NCBI RefSeq assembly: GCF_014192515.1
Contig: NZ_JACHYB010000001.1
Location: forward strand, 1,612,001-1,676,000
Source: Microbacter margulisiae
GTDB lineage: Bacteria > Bacteroidota > Bacteroidia > Bacteroidales > Paludibacteraceae
Length of the DNA: 64,000 nt
Reading direction: 5' to 3'
The number at the start of each line of letters is the position of its first letter. Position 1 is the stretch's first letter. Both the position numbers and the translations under genes were made by a program. Below, one piece after another: positions 27,112 to 36,485 of this stretch. The notes under the pieces were generated by a model. It was not told the DNA's origin. It saw only the letters and a program-made list of their open reading frames with translations, and made no database searches.

Positions 27112-27960
27112 TTAATAATTCGCAATACAATTAAACAATCTCAACATATTTAGTTTTATTTTGTAATACATATATACAAATACATTTATCTTAAATCTAT
27201 AGGCATTTAATTCTTTTTTAAGAAATGGCATCAAATACACAATCTTTAAAAATCTCTTCAGCATATACTTAGCATCAACATGCTTAGAGCCGATACTATT
27301 ATTACTATGCTGACGATATAAGATAGTTGCACTATTGACAAATTGACATTTCCCGTAATAGGCTATATTTGTTGCTATCCAATGATCATGCGTCAGAAAC
27401 AAGGGCATTGGTAGTATGTATTCTTTAGCTATTTTATTTACCATCATAGTACAACCGGCAACTACACTTAGCGCTAACATTTCATAATAATTTGGTGATC
27501 GTATTGAAAATAAGCGATGTGTATTTACAAATGACTCAGAGATTAAGTGTAAATTTTGATCTACCTCTTTTAAATCTGTATAAACTAACAATGGAACAGT
27601 AGGATATTGTATCTCCATTGTTCTCATTTCTTTATAGGTAATATAGATCTTATCAGGCAACCAAACATCGTCTTGATCACAAAACATAATATAATCACTA
27701 GTAGAACTTTCAAGAAGTGCAGAAAATGAGAATGTTGATCCTAAATGACCCTTCTTGTCTTTAAGAAGTAAAATTTTATAGGGATTCTGCTTAATAAACT
27801 CATTTATAATTTTAATCGTATTGTCGGTTGATCCATCATCTCTAATAATAATTTGCCAATTGGTGTATGTTTGGTTAAAAATAGAATATAATTGTTCTCT
27901 TATATATTGTTCTCCATTAAATGAGGCTAATACAATATCAATTTTCGCGTCCAATCCCAT
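27112..27960 (-). CDS. Glycosyltransferase family 2 (RgpB-like)
   Basis: The 282-residue GT-A enzyme has DIVLASFNGEQYIREQLYSI, IIIRDDGSTDNT and IMFCDQDDVWLPDKI, the pattern of alpha-1,3-rhamnosyltransferase (RgpB-like) enzymes. YRQHSNNSIGSKH near residue 215 fits the same group. The C-terminal 50 residues are basic and aromatic and may bind membrane. The start overlaps the end of the upstream gene by 23 bp. Confidence 0.88.
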   Translation of the reverse strand: MGLDAKIDIVLASFNGEQYIREQLYSIFNQTYTNWQIIIRDDGSTDNTIKIINEFIKQNPYKILLLKDKKGHLGSTFSFSALLESSTSDYIMFCDQDDVWLPDKIYITYKEMRTMEIQYPTVPLLVYTDLKEVDQNLHLISESFVNTHRLFSIRSPNYYEMLALSVVAGCTMMVNKIAKEYILPMPLFLTHDHWIATNIAYYGKCQFVNSATILYRQHSNNSIGSKHVDAKYMLKRFLKIVYLMPFLKKELNAYRFKINVFVYMYYKIKLNMLRLFNCIANY

Positions 27961-28696
27961 AAATCAACATTTTAACATATACAACAAAATGATAATATAC
28001 ATTACACAGTAGATATTCTATTTTATGCATAAATTTCTTTCCAAAATAATTATTCTTTATAATAAAAGCCTCATGTAGGGATTCTGAAATTAAATGATTA
28101 CTTATGCCTCCGAAACGCATATTTGAAATTAACACATTAGACATTTTAAAATTCACACCTGATAAATAACATCTTAAAATGAAGTCATAATCCATAAGTA
28201 CTCTTATATTTTCATCATATAACCCTATTTTATGATAAATTTCTTTTGGACAAAACATACCTGGATGCCAAATAGTCATTTGTAATTTAATATTATCAAG
28301 AGTGCTACTTTTTATTTTATAATGAGTTGAATTATTCCACAATTTGACATTTCCGCAAATAATGGTATTGGAATTTACGTAATTATTTATGATTTTTTCA
28401 ATAGCATCAGTCTCATACCAATCGTCTGAATTGACCAACCCAATAACTTTACCTTTAGCTAATCGAATACCTTTATTAAATGCATCTGAAATTCCATTAT
28501 CTTTTTCCGATACCCAATAGGCCAATCTATCTTGATATTTTTTAATGATTTCAACTGTTGAATCAGTAGAACCTCCATCTATAATTATATATTCTATATT
28601 CTTATAAGTTTGTTCAAGTACACTGTTAATTGTTTTTTCAATAAACATTTCACCATTATACACTATGGTTATTATTGAAACTAAAACATTCTCCAT
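27938..28696 (-). CDS. Glycosyltransferase family 2
   Basis: The 252-residue GT-A enzyme has SIITIVYNGEMFIEKTINSV, IIIDGGSTDSTVEIIKKY, SEKDNGISDAFNKGIRLAKG and LVNSDDWYETDAI. It is a paralogue of the enzyme at 6345-7112 in the other glycan cluster, so the two loci may build related linkages. It lies 22 bp downstream of the polymerase and is co-transcribed. The donor is unknown. Confidence 0.9.
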   Translation of the reverse strand: MENVLVSIITIVYNGEMFIEKTINSVLEQTYKNIEYIIIDGGSTDSTVEIIKKYQDRLAYWVSEKDNGISDAFNKGIRLAKGKVIGLVNSDDWYETDAIEKIINNYVNSNTIICGNVKLWNNSTHYKIKSSTLDNIKLQMTIWHPGMFCPKEIYHKIGLYDENIRVLMDYDFILRCYLSGVNFKMSNVLISNMRFGGISNHLISESLHEAFIIKNNYFGKKFMHKIEYLLCNVYYHFVVYVKMLIYGIGREN

Positions 28697-28718
28697 ATTA
28701 GGTTTGTTTTACGTATTG

Positions 28719-29957
28719 TCATTTTACACAATAATTATCATCAACTAAAGGTTTCTTATTATATATTTTAATATTTCTTTTGCCAAATACTAAAGTAGAA
28801 ATTACAAAAATATAAAAGAATGCGGTATCTGTCAATCCTTCGCTCATGTTTGCAACAATAACCAAAAGCAAGAAATAAGAAGCATACTTCGATGAAGGAA
28901 AAAATTTAGATTTATAAAATAAATAGTATATATAAATTCCAATAAATAATCCCCAATTAAGTAATAGCCCTAAAAAACCATTAGTTAAACCTCCAGGTAT
29001 TGAGCCATATTTGTATGGCAAAAACGGAGAATTAGCACCCCAAAAGGCTTCTTCAATATTATTAAATTCTATGTTATCTATAAGTGAATGTACATTAAAA
29101 TCCACCCCAACTAAAGGATGTAGCATAAGTAATTTAAATTCTACATATGTATTAGAAAACCGTATCAAACCAGATAAATTAGTTGTCAATTTAGAATAAA
29201 TCGCATTGGATAGAACTGGCATAAAAAACATCACTATAATACTTATAAAAACAATACTATAATTCATTCTAGCCATTTTTCTATTTATATTCATAAAAAA
29301 CAAAGCATTAATCATCAGCAATACAAAGCCAGTTGATGATATAGTAAAAACCACTACAACTACGATCCACATTAAGTGCTTTAATTTTTTCCCATTGTAA
29401 ATACTAATAAATAAAAATACATTTGCAAGAAATTGCAATGTACCAGGCTCCCAGAATAAGCCAGTAATCCTAGGAAACCCATCATTGGGAATAAAATAAT
29501 AAAATAGATAATATATAGTTACATAAGGCATTCCATTTAATAAGAAGGGGCGAATTAATGGATGTAAAATTATAAACACAAAGATCGAAATAAAAGCATG
29601 TATTATAAACAAGCGCAGTGTAACGTATAAATCGATTAACATCTGCTGAGGTTGCCCTATATATGATAATGAGAACATATAAGAAGCTACCATGATTAAT
29701 ACAGTATTTAATGTTGATTCTACAGAACCATTTTTAGAATATTGAAGTATAGAAAAAATTATTATTAAGCCTGCAAATAACAACAAACCATATATTCTTA
29801 TTTTTTTTACATATCTTAAATTAAATACAATTACTAAACAAAGCAACAAAGAGCCCAACCCTTGAAAAAACCTGATGCCACAAGTTTCTATTAAAATACA
29901 TGAAAGAGAGAATATTTGCAGATATCTCGAATGTAAGAAATCACTTGTTTTAGACAT
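28719..29957 (-). CDS. wzy: O-antigen/capsule repeat-unit polymerase (Wzy-like)
   Basis: The 412-residue polytopic membrane protein has about eleven hydrophobic segments and one large periplasmic loop (about 245-320, including FWGANSPFLPYKYGSIPGG). FPRITGLFWEPGTLQFLANV in the middle fits the O-antigen ligase/polymerase superfamily. It would polymerise the flipped repeat units. Wzy proteins share little sequence, so the call rests on topology and neighbourhood. The gene is very AT-rich. Confidence 0.75.
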   Translation of the reverse strand: MSKTSDFLHSRYLQIFSLSCILIETCGIRFFQGLGSLLLCLVIVFNLRYVKKIRIYGLLLFAGLIIIFSILQYSKNGSVESTLNTVLIMVASYMFSLSYIGQPQQMLIDLYVTLRLFIIHAFISIFVFIILHPLIRPFLLNGMPYVTIYYLFYYFIPNDGFPRITGLFWEPGTLQFLANVFLFISIYNGKKLKHLMWIVVVVVFTISSTGFVLLMINALFFMNINRKMARMNYSIVFISIIVMFFMPVLSNAIYSKLTTNLSGLIRFSNTYVEFKLLMLHPLVGVDFNVHSLIDNIEFNNIEEAFWGANSPFLPYKYGSIPGGLTNGFLGLLLNWGLFIGIYIYYLFYKSKFFPSSKYASYFLLLVIVANMSEGLTDTAFFYIFVISTLVFGKRNIKIYNKKPLVDDNYCVK

Positions 29958-30186
29958 ATAAATAATATCTAATGTTCATTGAACAGAAAATAAATGATCA
30001 TCCATTATTGTAATTTAGTAGTTCCAAATTATATCTATTTATGTCTCGTCATTGTCCCCCAATTGTTGAGCGACGAACATAAATATCAATGATCCATATA
30101 TACATTAGTAGTACCCTAGTGCATTTAGATCACGAGGGACTTGATTAGATTCATATTACGATTTAATAATTTGTTTATCACTTCAC

Positions 30187-30764
30187 TAGTGTCCACTAAA
30201 AAAACAGCACTGTATAAATATTAAAAAGCAAATAAACTTGGTTCACTTGAACCGCATCGTTCATTGAAATTGTTGAAGTTAGATTTGTTGAGCAAATCAT
30301 TTATATTGGTTTTGTCCGTTAGTGACATGTCGAGAATCTGAAGCATTTCGTAGATGGAGCATTCCCGCTTCAAGCCATGATGCATTATTGCCACAAGGCA
30401 GTAAGCGGTAATTGCTGAGTATATCTGGATTCGGACAGCATTTTCAGTTACGCCCCAAAACTTTTGGATATTGAGATGCTGCTTCAGCCATTTGAAAAAC
30501 AACTCAATCTGCCATCTGTTCTTGTAAAGAAGTACAACTTGCAAAGCATCAAGACTTAAAGCATTGGTTAGGAAGGTGAACCCTCGGTCTTGTTCTTCGT
30601 CATAGAAGACAATCCTTCGTAAGGGCTTCGGATAATGCTTTTCACTCGTGTATCCTGTGAATATCAATACAAAGATAAATTGAAATCGTCGCACCCAGAA
30701 ATCGCTGCAACTATCTAATTTTCAATATTTTCAAAGATATTTTTCGATTTTTTAGTGAACACTA
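30187..30764 (-). mobile_element. Internally deleted IS4-family element
   Basis: The inverted ends TAGTGTCCACTAAAAAAAC (left, from 30187) and TAGTGTTCACTAAAAAATC (right, read inverted, to 30764) enclose only the last third of a transposase gene. At 578 bp the element is far too short to be functional. Confidence 0.75.
30221..30694 (-). pseudogene. IS4-family transposase, C-terminal fragment
   Basis: About 140 residues remain: LRRIVFYDEEQDRGFTFLTN, then NRWQIELFFKWLKQHLNIQK with the catalytic Glu region (the YREK-like motif), then a tail to SLFAF. The N-terminal DDE aspartates are missing. The first 15 codons of the frame read across the deletion junction. Confidence 0.85.
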
Positions 30765-30774
30765 ATGTTATCAT

Positions 30775-31311
30775 TTAAATAATAGTCAAAACGGTGATAT
30801 TCGACAGTATTCCGTTTTTATAACCATCAAAGGATTTAGCGTAATTGTCACCGTTCATAAATTGATCGCAAAGCTGTGAAAACAGAGTCTCAATACATTT
30901 TATCGTTTTTCTCAACATATAAAAGAGCTTGTTAAGATATCTTCTTTACAAACCGTAGTTCGTGAAGATCAACTTGACTTACAAATTTCCAAAGGTATGT
31001 TATCAATGATAAAACAGATTTCTGAGCCAGTCAACTTTTTCGCTATTGCTTTGCGGATACGTTCTTTTTACAAAAAACAGCATTCGTCTACGACTATTAT
31101 AAATACTACGTTCAATCTCCCAGTGATTCAGGAATAATTCTAAATAGCTTATTTTCAGAATTAATACCTAAATATTCTGCCGTCAAATCCATTGAAATTG
31201 ATTTCATGTCGCATAAGCGTGGACAACGAATTTGATTCAGAAAATTTCTTTTTGGCTCAAATTGCTTTACTATCTCGGAATTTTCTCGTACTTTGTTATA
31301 AAGTTGTTCAT
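30775..31311 (-). pseudogene. Decayed IS982-family transposase
   Basis: Pieces in several frames match the family in order: MNNFITKYEKI (start at 31311), ERSIYNSRRRMLFFVK, NIPLEICKSS with an ARTTVCKED-like continuation (TTVCKED visible), then directly CIETLFSQLCDQFMNGDNYA and NGILSNITVLTII to a stop at 30775. Frameshifts, stops and an internal deletion of perhaps 400 bp have destroyed it. It abuts the IS4 remnant. Confidence 0.75.
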
Positions 31312-31439
31312 GTATTTATCAGATGGGTAACCAAATAAATATACGGATTTTATCCGAAATGGACAACTTTTCCAGTTTTAAATTACAAATGCACTACTGA
31401 TATATTTAGTTCATATATAGAATAAGTCATCAAACAAAT
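31312..31439. other. AT-rich stretch, no feature seen
   Basis: The sequence between the IS982 remnant and the DUF6492 gene holds no recognisable gene. It may contain the missing end of the IS. Confidence 0.3.
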
Positions 31440-32318
31440 CTAAACAAACAACAACTTATATATTTTATTTAACAATCTAGTATAAACACGCAAGCATAAC
31501 CATATAATAGATTTTGGGAAAGAAGGCGAATCATGCTCTTCAAATGAAAGGGTATGATACCCTAAATTTGATAAAATATTGATCTTTTTAAATGTGATTA
31601 AACGATGATACACAAGTCCTGCATGACGATACGTCTTTAAGGACTGAATCTTATAAATAAGCGGATAATAATTAAGCACATATGTTCCGTAAGTCTCAAA
31701 CTCAGAAAACCCATTAGGCTGATCTTTATCAACTGCATTGATTATTTTCTCATACCAAACTTCCCCTAATACATTGAATCTCTCTATATCAGAAATCATA
31801 CTCTTTACAATTGGCACATTAAAGATCATATGCTCTGCAATAAAAGAATAATCATTTGTTTTCTCCAAACCAAGAATATGATAAATAGTGTCAAAGTATG
31901 GTTTATGATACTCAGATGTTTTAGTAAAAAAAAGACTTGATTCATCCTTAAATCTAATAAAATTCACTGGAATCGTATCAGCATCCCAGACTAAATAATT
32001 TTCTTTGGGGTAAGGTGTTAATGCAAAGCCTAATTTCATAAACTGTTGAAAATACCAACCAATATTATAAGGAGGGTTCAAATGATTTTCGATCATTTTT
32101 TTTATTTCTCCAAAAGTAAGACCTGGAACTAATTTATCTTCATCAAGAACAATAACATTATTGATAGAGCAAAATTTATGTGAAAAATGATGCATTTGGT
32201 GCGATTTTGTTATTACATATATTTTATCGTGTTTAATATATAAATTAATGTAGTAAATTACCTTTTTTACGATCACACAATGATTTGGACCCACAACTAT
32301 AACAATATCAACATCCAT
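31440..32318 (-). CDS. DUF6492 family protein (putative glycosyltransferase)
   Basis: The 292-residue protein has VDIVIVVGPNHCVIVKKVIY at the N-terminus, GWYFQQFMKLGFALTPYPKE and NYLVWDADTIPVNFI in the middle, and SFIAEHMIFNVPIV and FSEFETYGTYVLNYYP later. The WDADT segment resembles a GT-A DxD motif. DUF6492 proteins are found in polysaccharide loci and are thought to be glycosyltransferases, but the activity is not established as far as I know. It lies 12 bp downstream of the family-4 enzyme and is co-transcribed. Confidence 0.75.
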   Translation of the reverse strand: MDVDIVIVVGPNHCVIVKKVIYYINLYIKHDKIYVITKSHQMHHFSHKFCSINNVIVLDEDKLVPGLTFGEIKKMIENHLNPPYNIGWYFQQFMKLGFALTPYPKENYLVWDADTIPVNFIRFKDESSLFFTKTSEYHKPYFDTIYHILGLEKTNDYSFIAEHMIFNVPIVKSMISDIERFNVLGEVWYEKIINAVDKDQPNGFSEFETYGTYVLNYYPLIYKIQSLKTYRHAGLVYHRLITFKKINILSNLGYHTLSFEEHDSPSFPKSIIWLCLRVYTRLLNKIYKLLFV

Positions 32319-32330
32319 CGTAGTAGAACA

Positions 32331-33563
32331 TTATTTTAAGTTTAACACAGAATCGTATACCACAATTAAATCTTTTAGAATAGAAGCTGGATTATGCCTG
32401 CTTTTTGCTATTTTTCGTTCGTTAGCACCCATTTTCATTGATAATTCATGATCGCACGCAATTCTTATTATCTGTGTAGCCATATAATAAGGATCGTTTG
32501 CGGGGACCAAAATACCGGACAAATTATCCTCAATTAGACTAGAAACACCACCAACATTTGTTGCTATTATGGGGATACCAATCATTTGAGCCTCACAAAT
32601 ACTATTAGGGCTATTCTCAATATAAGATGTATGTACAAAAAGATCTGAATCATATAATTCAGAAATTAGTGCTTCAGCAGTGACAATTCCTTTCAAAATC
32701 ACATGAATATTTTTTGCTTTTAACCCCGTTTGTTTCTCAGCAAAAAAACAGTCATTTACACCAAAAATATTCCATTCAAATTCAAGTTTCGTATATTTCA
32801 TCAATATATTAGCACTTTTAAGTACTAAATCCAAACCTTTATAGGATGCTTCAGATAAAACAGAAGAAATAATAATTTTTTTATGAACATGAGGTTGCCA
32901 ATCACTTGTATTATAAAAAGGTTGCCTAAGGACTTCACTGCAATAGAAATAAAAAGAATCAGGTGCTAACAATTTCGAGACACTCTTATCCCAGAGTGTT
33001 CGACCAATAATGAATTTGCAGTTTTGAAGAATATCAATTTCTCGTTTTGAATTATGTTTCCACCATCGCAATATTTGTATATTTTTTATTATTTTTGTAA
33101 TTCCACTGCCATTTTGATTAATAAAACTATATCTAGAACCGGAACCGAAGAAAGTATTCAGATAAGGATTAAGGATTCCTTGTAAATGAATTACAACTGG
33201 AATATCAGTGTATTTTCCAATTAATCCAAAACTTATTTCAGTACCCCAGACATGAATAATATCTGGATTAAAATCAACAAGTATTTTTTGGATCCACTTA
33301 GTTTCAATATTATCATAGAACTCATACAATAGATGATGTTTAATTTTTTTTAACTTAGAGTCATATAAATTTATTGGGTAATATGTTGTATTATTGATTT
33401 TAACCCTGAAGCAATCATCATTATAAAAGAAAGCAATAGCCAATTCAATATCACTTCGTTGAGTAACAATTGACTCTAAAGCACCAATCCACCCTCCATT
33501 ATTATAACCTACCCGATGTTGGGAGTACAAAGAAGGATTTCCACTTAACCAAAGAATTTTCAT
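32331..33563 (-). CDS. Glycosyltransferase family 4
   Basis: The 410-residue GT-B enzyme starts MKILWLSGNPSLYSQHRVGY and has IIHVWGTEISFGLIGKYTDI, IISSVLSEASYKGLDLVLKS and the donor site YIENSPNSICEAQMIGIP followed by ATNVGGVSSLIEDNLSGILV. Its first codons resemble those of a truncated gene at 36478 (MKILWINSVPS), so two related enzymes with the same start probably stood in tandem. A nest of IS elements now lies directly upstream, so its transcription from the wzz-side promoter is probably interrupted. Confidence 0.9.
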   Translation of the reverse strand: MKILWLSGNPSLYSQHRVGYNNGGWIGALESIVTQRSDIELAIAFFYNDDCFRVKINNTTYYPINLYDSKLKKIKHHLLYEFYDNIETKWIQKILVDFNPDIIHVWGTEISFGLIGKYTDIPVVIHLQGILNPYLNTFFGSGSRYSFINQNGSGITKIIKNIQILRWWKHNSKREIDILQNCKFIIGRTLWDKSVSKLLAPDSFYFYCSEVLRQPFYNTSDWQPHVHKKIIISSVLSEASYKGLDLVLKSANILMKYTKLEFEWNIFGVNDCFFAEKQTGLKAKNIHVILKGIVTAEALISELYDSDLFVHTSYIENSPNSICEAQMIGIPIIATNVGGVSSLIEDNLSGILVPANDPYYMATQIIRIACDHELSMKMGANERKIAKSRHNPASILKDLIVVYDSVLNLK

Positions 33564-33585
33564 AGAATTATTAACTATTGTTATG

Positions 33586-34022
33586 CTAGTTTATAAATGA
33601 CGGATAAAGTCTTTTTAGTTTCACCCACGCATCTTTATTTGTAAATTGCCAATTGATTTTAGCATTTTTATTATTTCGATATTCTTGCCATGCTTCAACT
33701 TCATTTTTTACTTTCTCAATTGTAGCAATATGACGATTCAACATTGTCCGTTTAGTACATGTAATTCTATCTCTGCCATGTTTGGGTATAAAAACAAACT
33801 CAAATCGATCCCATATCCTTTTTGCCTCTTCCGATTCAAACTCCTCATAGAATACAGAAGCATCGTACGTTTTGAAGTTGTCCATTACCAGTTTTATCTT
33901 TTTTGCATGGGATACATCTCACCTACAATTCGTTTTGCAAATTTAGCCCAGTCTTTTTTTGTCTTATATTCAGTGACTTCGACTATTCTATTTCCCTTTA
34001 ATGGCTCGTTTGCAATAAATAT
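33586..34022 (-). pseudogene. IS630-family transposase fragment, frameshifted
   Basis: Read on the minus strand: FIANEPLKGNRIVEVTEYKT and KKDWAKFAKRIVGEMYPMQK, a frameshift near 33888, then MDNFKTYDASVFYEEFESEE and FVFIPKHG, ending LKRLYPSFIN. This is the C-terminal half of an IS630 DDE transposase. The N-terminal half is cut off by the IS4-family element at 34023; across its 6-bp target duplication the frame would read NIFIANEPL. The helix after PKHG (normally SWLNMAEIE) is altered. Confidence 0.85.
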
Positions 34023-35507
34023 ATCAATGTCGTTTAATTAAGGTGAAGCTATAATCTTTTGTAATTCATGGAGTAAAGTTTTTTGGGCTTTTTCTTTCGT
34101 TCGTTACTACGTCCCGGACGGATGACTTCTCTGGTTTTTTCAACCACTGAATCGAATGCCTGCATTGCTTTTTCAAATTGTTGTTTAAGCAGTAGTGGTA
34201 TCAGAATATTTTGAGTCATTGATAAAGCATTTGTTTGATTAATCTGTTGATTGTATTTTCTTTGTTCATCAGCCTTGTATTCTTCTCTTACTTTTTCGTC
34301 AATGGGATGCGCGTAAATAGCACAAAGACTCATTAAAAAGATTTTTGCATGAAAATCTTGCCTTACCGCTATGGCTGTTTTACCTGAGAAATCTTCTAAT
34401 TCTATTCTGCTTTTTAGCAACTTATATGCTTCTTCTACTCCCCAGCGAAGATGATACAATTCATCAAAATCTTCGTATTTATATTTTTCTGCATCTATCA
34501 AAGAGGTACACAATATCTCTTTGCTTCCATCCGGCAAACCTATTTTTACTAAACGGCAGGTGATCGTTGTATCTTGCATGTGGGGATATTCAGCCAACTT
34601 CTTTCTGTCTTTTTTTGGCAAGGTAAAAGTTACGATCCTTTCTTTTTCTTCACTTTCGGTAAAATCTTTTACCTTTAACCACCAATCCTCTTTCAAGCGA
34701 ACACAAAATTCAATCCCCTCGGCCTGAAGTAAAAACAACAACCAGAAACTTGGATAGCCCCGATCAAGTAGCAATAAATCTCCTTTTTTGACTTTGGATA
34801 AATGCTTCATTAATAAACTGTTTTCGCTGCTTGAATAAGGTGCTAATTGCCCTTCAATAGTAACCTTGTTCAAAACATCATACAGCACCGATCCCAAAGC
34901 CAATGAACGTGGGCTATCTGCTTTGGGACCAAATTCATGCACCCCAAATTCCTCTACCACACTTGGGTGATTCGGCAGCACCAAACGCGTTCCATCGACA
35001 GCTAACACCCGATGCTCTTCCCATAAATAATAGGGCGCTTCATCATAAAAAGTATTCACAGCAACTTCATTCAGTCGTTCAAAAGCCCATGGATCCAATT
35101 TGGAACGAGCTGTCGAAAAAGCACCTTTTGTTACGGCTCGAATATTAAAATCCGATTGATTAACCGCTTTGAAAAAACCGTCTAATTCTCGTTGTATGGA
35201 TGACTTAAATGTTATGATCAATACAATTAAATTTTTGAATGTCAGTACTCTATCTCGTGTAAATACTTTTTTAAGGACACCTCGTGAGCGTCCCCTAAAC
35301 TCTTCGTTATCAAGTTCATACACTATGTTTTTAGATACATTTCCACGGTAATCCGCTTTTTGATTAGTACTTGGGTTACCCCCATTAATATATGGTTTAA
35401 AAATACGAAGAAATTCTCACACTACAAAATACAAACAACTTTTTCTTTGAGGTAATTCATTTCCTGTCAGACTCTAAGATGGGTATTCTTAATTAAACGA
35501 CATTGAT
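34023..35507 (-). mobile_element. Intact IS4-family insertion sequence inside IS630 remnant
   Basis: Terminal inverted repeats ATCAATGTCGTTTAATTAAG (left, 34023-34042, and inverted at the right end, to 35507) bound a 1485-bp element. The 6-bp direct repeat AAATAT (34017-34022 and 35508-35513) is its target duplication. The gene is read on the minus strand. Confidence 0.85.
34049..35323 (-). CDS. IS4-family transposase
   Basis: The 424-residue DDE transposase has the first Asp in HRVLAVDGTRLVLPNHPSVV, the second in LLLLDRGYPSFWLLFLLQAE and the Glu in YHLRWGVEEAYKLLKSRIEL (YREK-like). The first start-like codon is a GTG at 35323. The frame stays open for about 31 codons further upstream (FLRIFKPYING...NQKADYRGN) without an ATG, so the true N-terminus may be longer or the original start lost. 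The element is otherwise intact. Confidence 0.9.
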   Translation of the reverse strand: MYELDNEEFRGRSRGVLKKVFTRDRVLTFKNLIVLIITFKSSIQRELDGFFKAVNQSDFNIRAVTKGAFSTARSKLDPWAFERLNEVAVNTFYDEAPYYLWEEHRVLAVDGTRLVLPNHPSVVEEFGVHEFGPKADSPRSLALGSVLYDVLNKVTIEGQLAPYSSSENSLLMKHLSKVKKGDLLLLDRGYPSFWLLFLLQAEGIEFCVRLKEDWWLKVKDFTESEEKERIVTFTLPKKDRKKLAEYPHMQDTTITCRLVKIGLPDGSKEILCTSLIDAEKYKYEDFDELYHLRWGVEEAYKLLKSRIELEDFSGKTAIAVRQDFHAKIFLMSLCAIYAHPIDEKVREEYKADEQRKYNQQINQTNALSMTQNILIPLLLKQQFEKAMQAFDSVVEKTREVIRPGRSNERKKKPKKLYSMNYKRL

Positions 35508-35518
35508 AAATATATTAT

Positions 35519-36443
35519 GAATTCGTCTTGACTTTTACAAGCTTTAAATACTAAAAAAAGGAAGAACCGTTTTATGAAAAGCAAAACCATAAAACACCAC
35601 TCTTCTCCATGTACTTAGTACCCGACAAAGATACAATAAATAAAGAAATAGTGCCATTCATCCCTGTACCCAAGAGAGGGTTCAAAACTAAATGTGATAT
35701 GGCCGAGATTGTTAACTGCATATTGTACAAATTAAAAACAGGTTGTCAATGGCATATACTGCCAGTTAAAAATTTATTTTCTAATGTCGTATTGCATTAT
35801 AAGACTGTTTTCGGTTATTTTCGCACATGGTGTAAATCAGGAGTGTTACAACAAATCTGGTGTGGTTTATTGAATAAATACAGAGCCTCATTGGACATGT
35901 CCAGTGTTGATTTGGATGGCAGCCATACCCCCGCATTACGTGGAGAAGAACAGGTTGCTTATCAGGGTCGGAAGAAAAGGAAGACTATCAATGCTCTTTA
36001 TCTTACAGACAGACAAGGGATCCCATTGGCCATATCAGACCCAATAGAAGGGAATCACAATGATTTACATCAAATTAAAGAACGTTTTACCGACATTATT
36101 GATTCGCTGAATAACTCCGATATAAGAGTTGATGGCCTTTTGCTTAATGCCAATGCAGGTTTTGACTCTGCGGAGTTCAGATAATTCTGTTCTTCCCATG
36201 AAATAATACCCAACATCGCTATTAAATGGCATATCGCAGCACATACGGATGATATATTTTTCGATGAATTGCTCTATCAGCAACGCTATTGCATAGAAAG
36301 AACCAATGCATGGATGGATAGTTTCAGATCTCTATTAAACAGATTTGATGTTACTTGTTCCAGTTGGCAAAGCTTTAACCTTGTCGCTTTTATCGTGATA
36401 TTACTTAAGAAAATTACTAAACAGAAAAAGTCAAGATGACTTC
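35519..36443 (+). mobile_element. IS5-family insertion sequence, copy 2 (defective)
   Basis: It is 925 bp long, with the same ends as copy 1 (GAATTCGTCTTGACTTTT and inverted GAAGTCATCTTGACTTTT). The flanking triplets TAT and AAA differ, so there is no target duplication. Loss of DNA next to the element, or recombination with another copy, is implied. Confidence 0.85.
35609..36439 (+). pseudogene. IS5-family transposase with internal stop
   Basis: It is collinear with the copy at 22029-22859 without indels. A TAA at 36182-36184 replaces GAG/AGA context (GTTCAGATAATTC instead of GTTCAGAGAATTC), truncating the protein at 191 residues before the catalytic Glu. Several other substitutions (RGEEQVAY, LLLNANAGFD, where the second catalytic Asp of NADAG has become Asn) show that it has been decaying. 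Confidence 0.9.
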
Positions 36444-36478
36444 AAAGAAGGAACGCTGTTAATCCAAAGAATTTTCAT
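36444..36478 (-). pseudogene. First codons of a beheaded glycosyltransferase gene
   Basis: An ATG at 36478, 8 bp after the stop of the family-2 enzyme upstream, reads MKILWINSVPS and then runs into the end of IS5 copy 2. The start closely resembles that of the family-4 enzyme at 32331-33563 (MKILWLSGNPSL). The rest of the gene is missing from the window. Confidence 0.75.
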
Positions 36479-36485
36479 AGTAATA

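Noticed and set aside
21938..36443. Composite transposon formed by two direct IS5 copies carrying wzi and glycosyltransferase genes
   Set aside because: Copy 1 has its own 3-bp duplication, copy 2 has a dead transposase and no matching flank, and the genes between form part of a larger locus.
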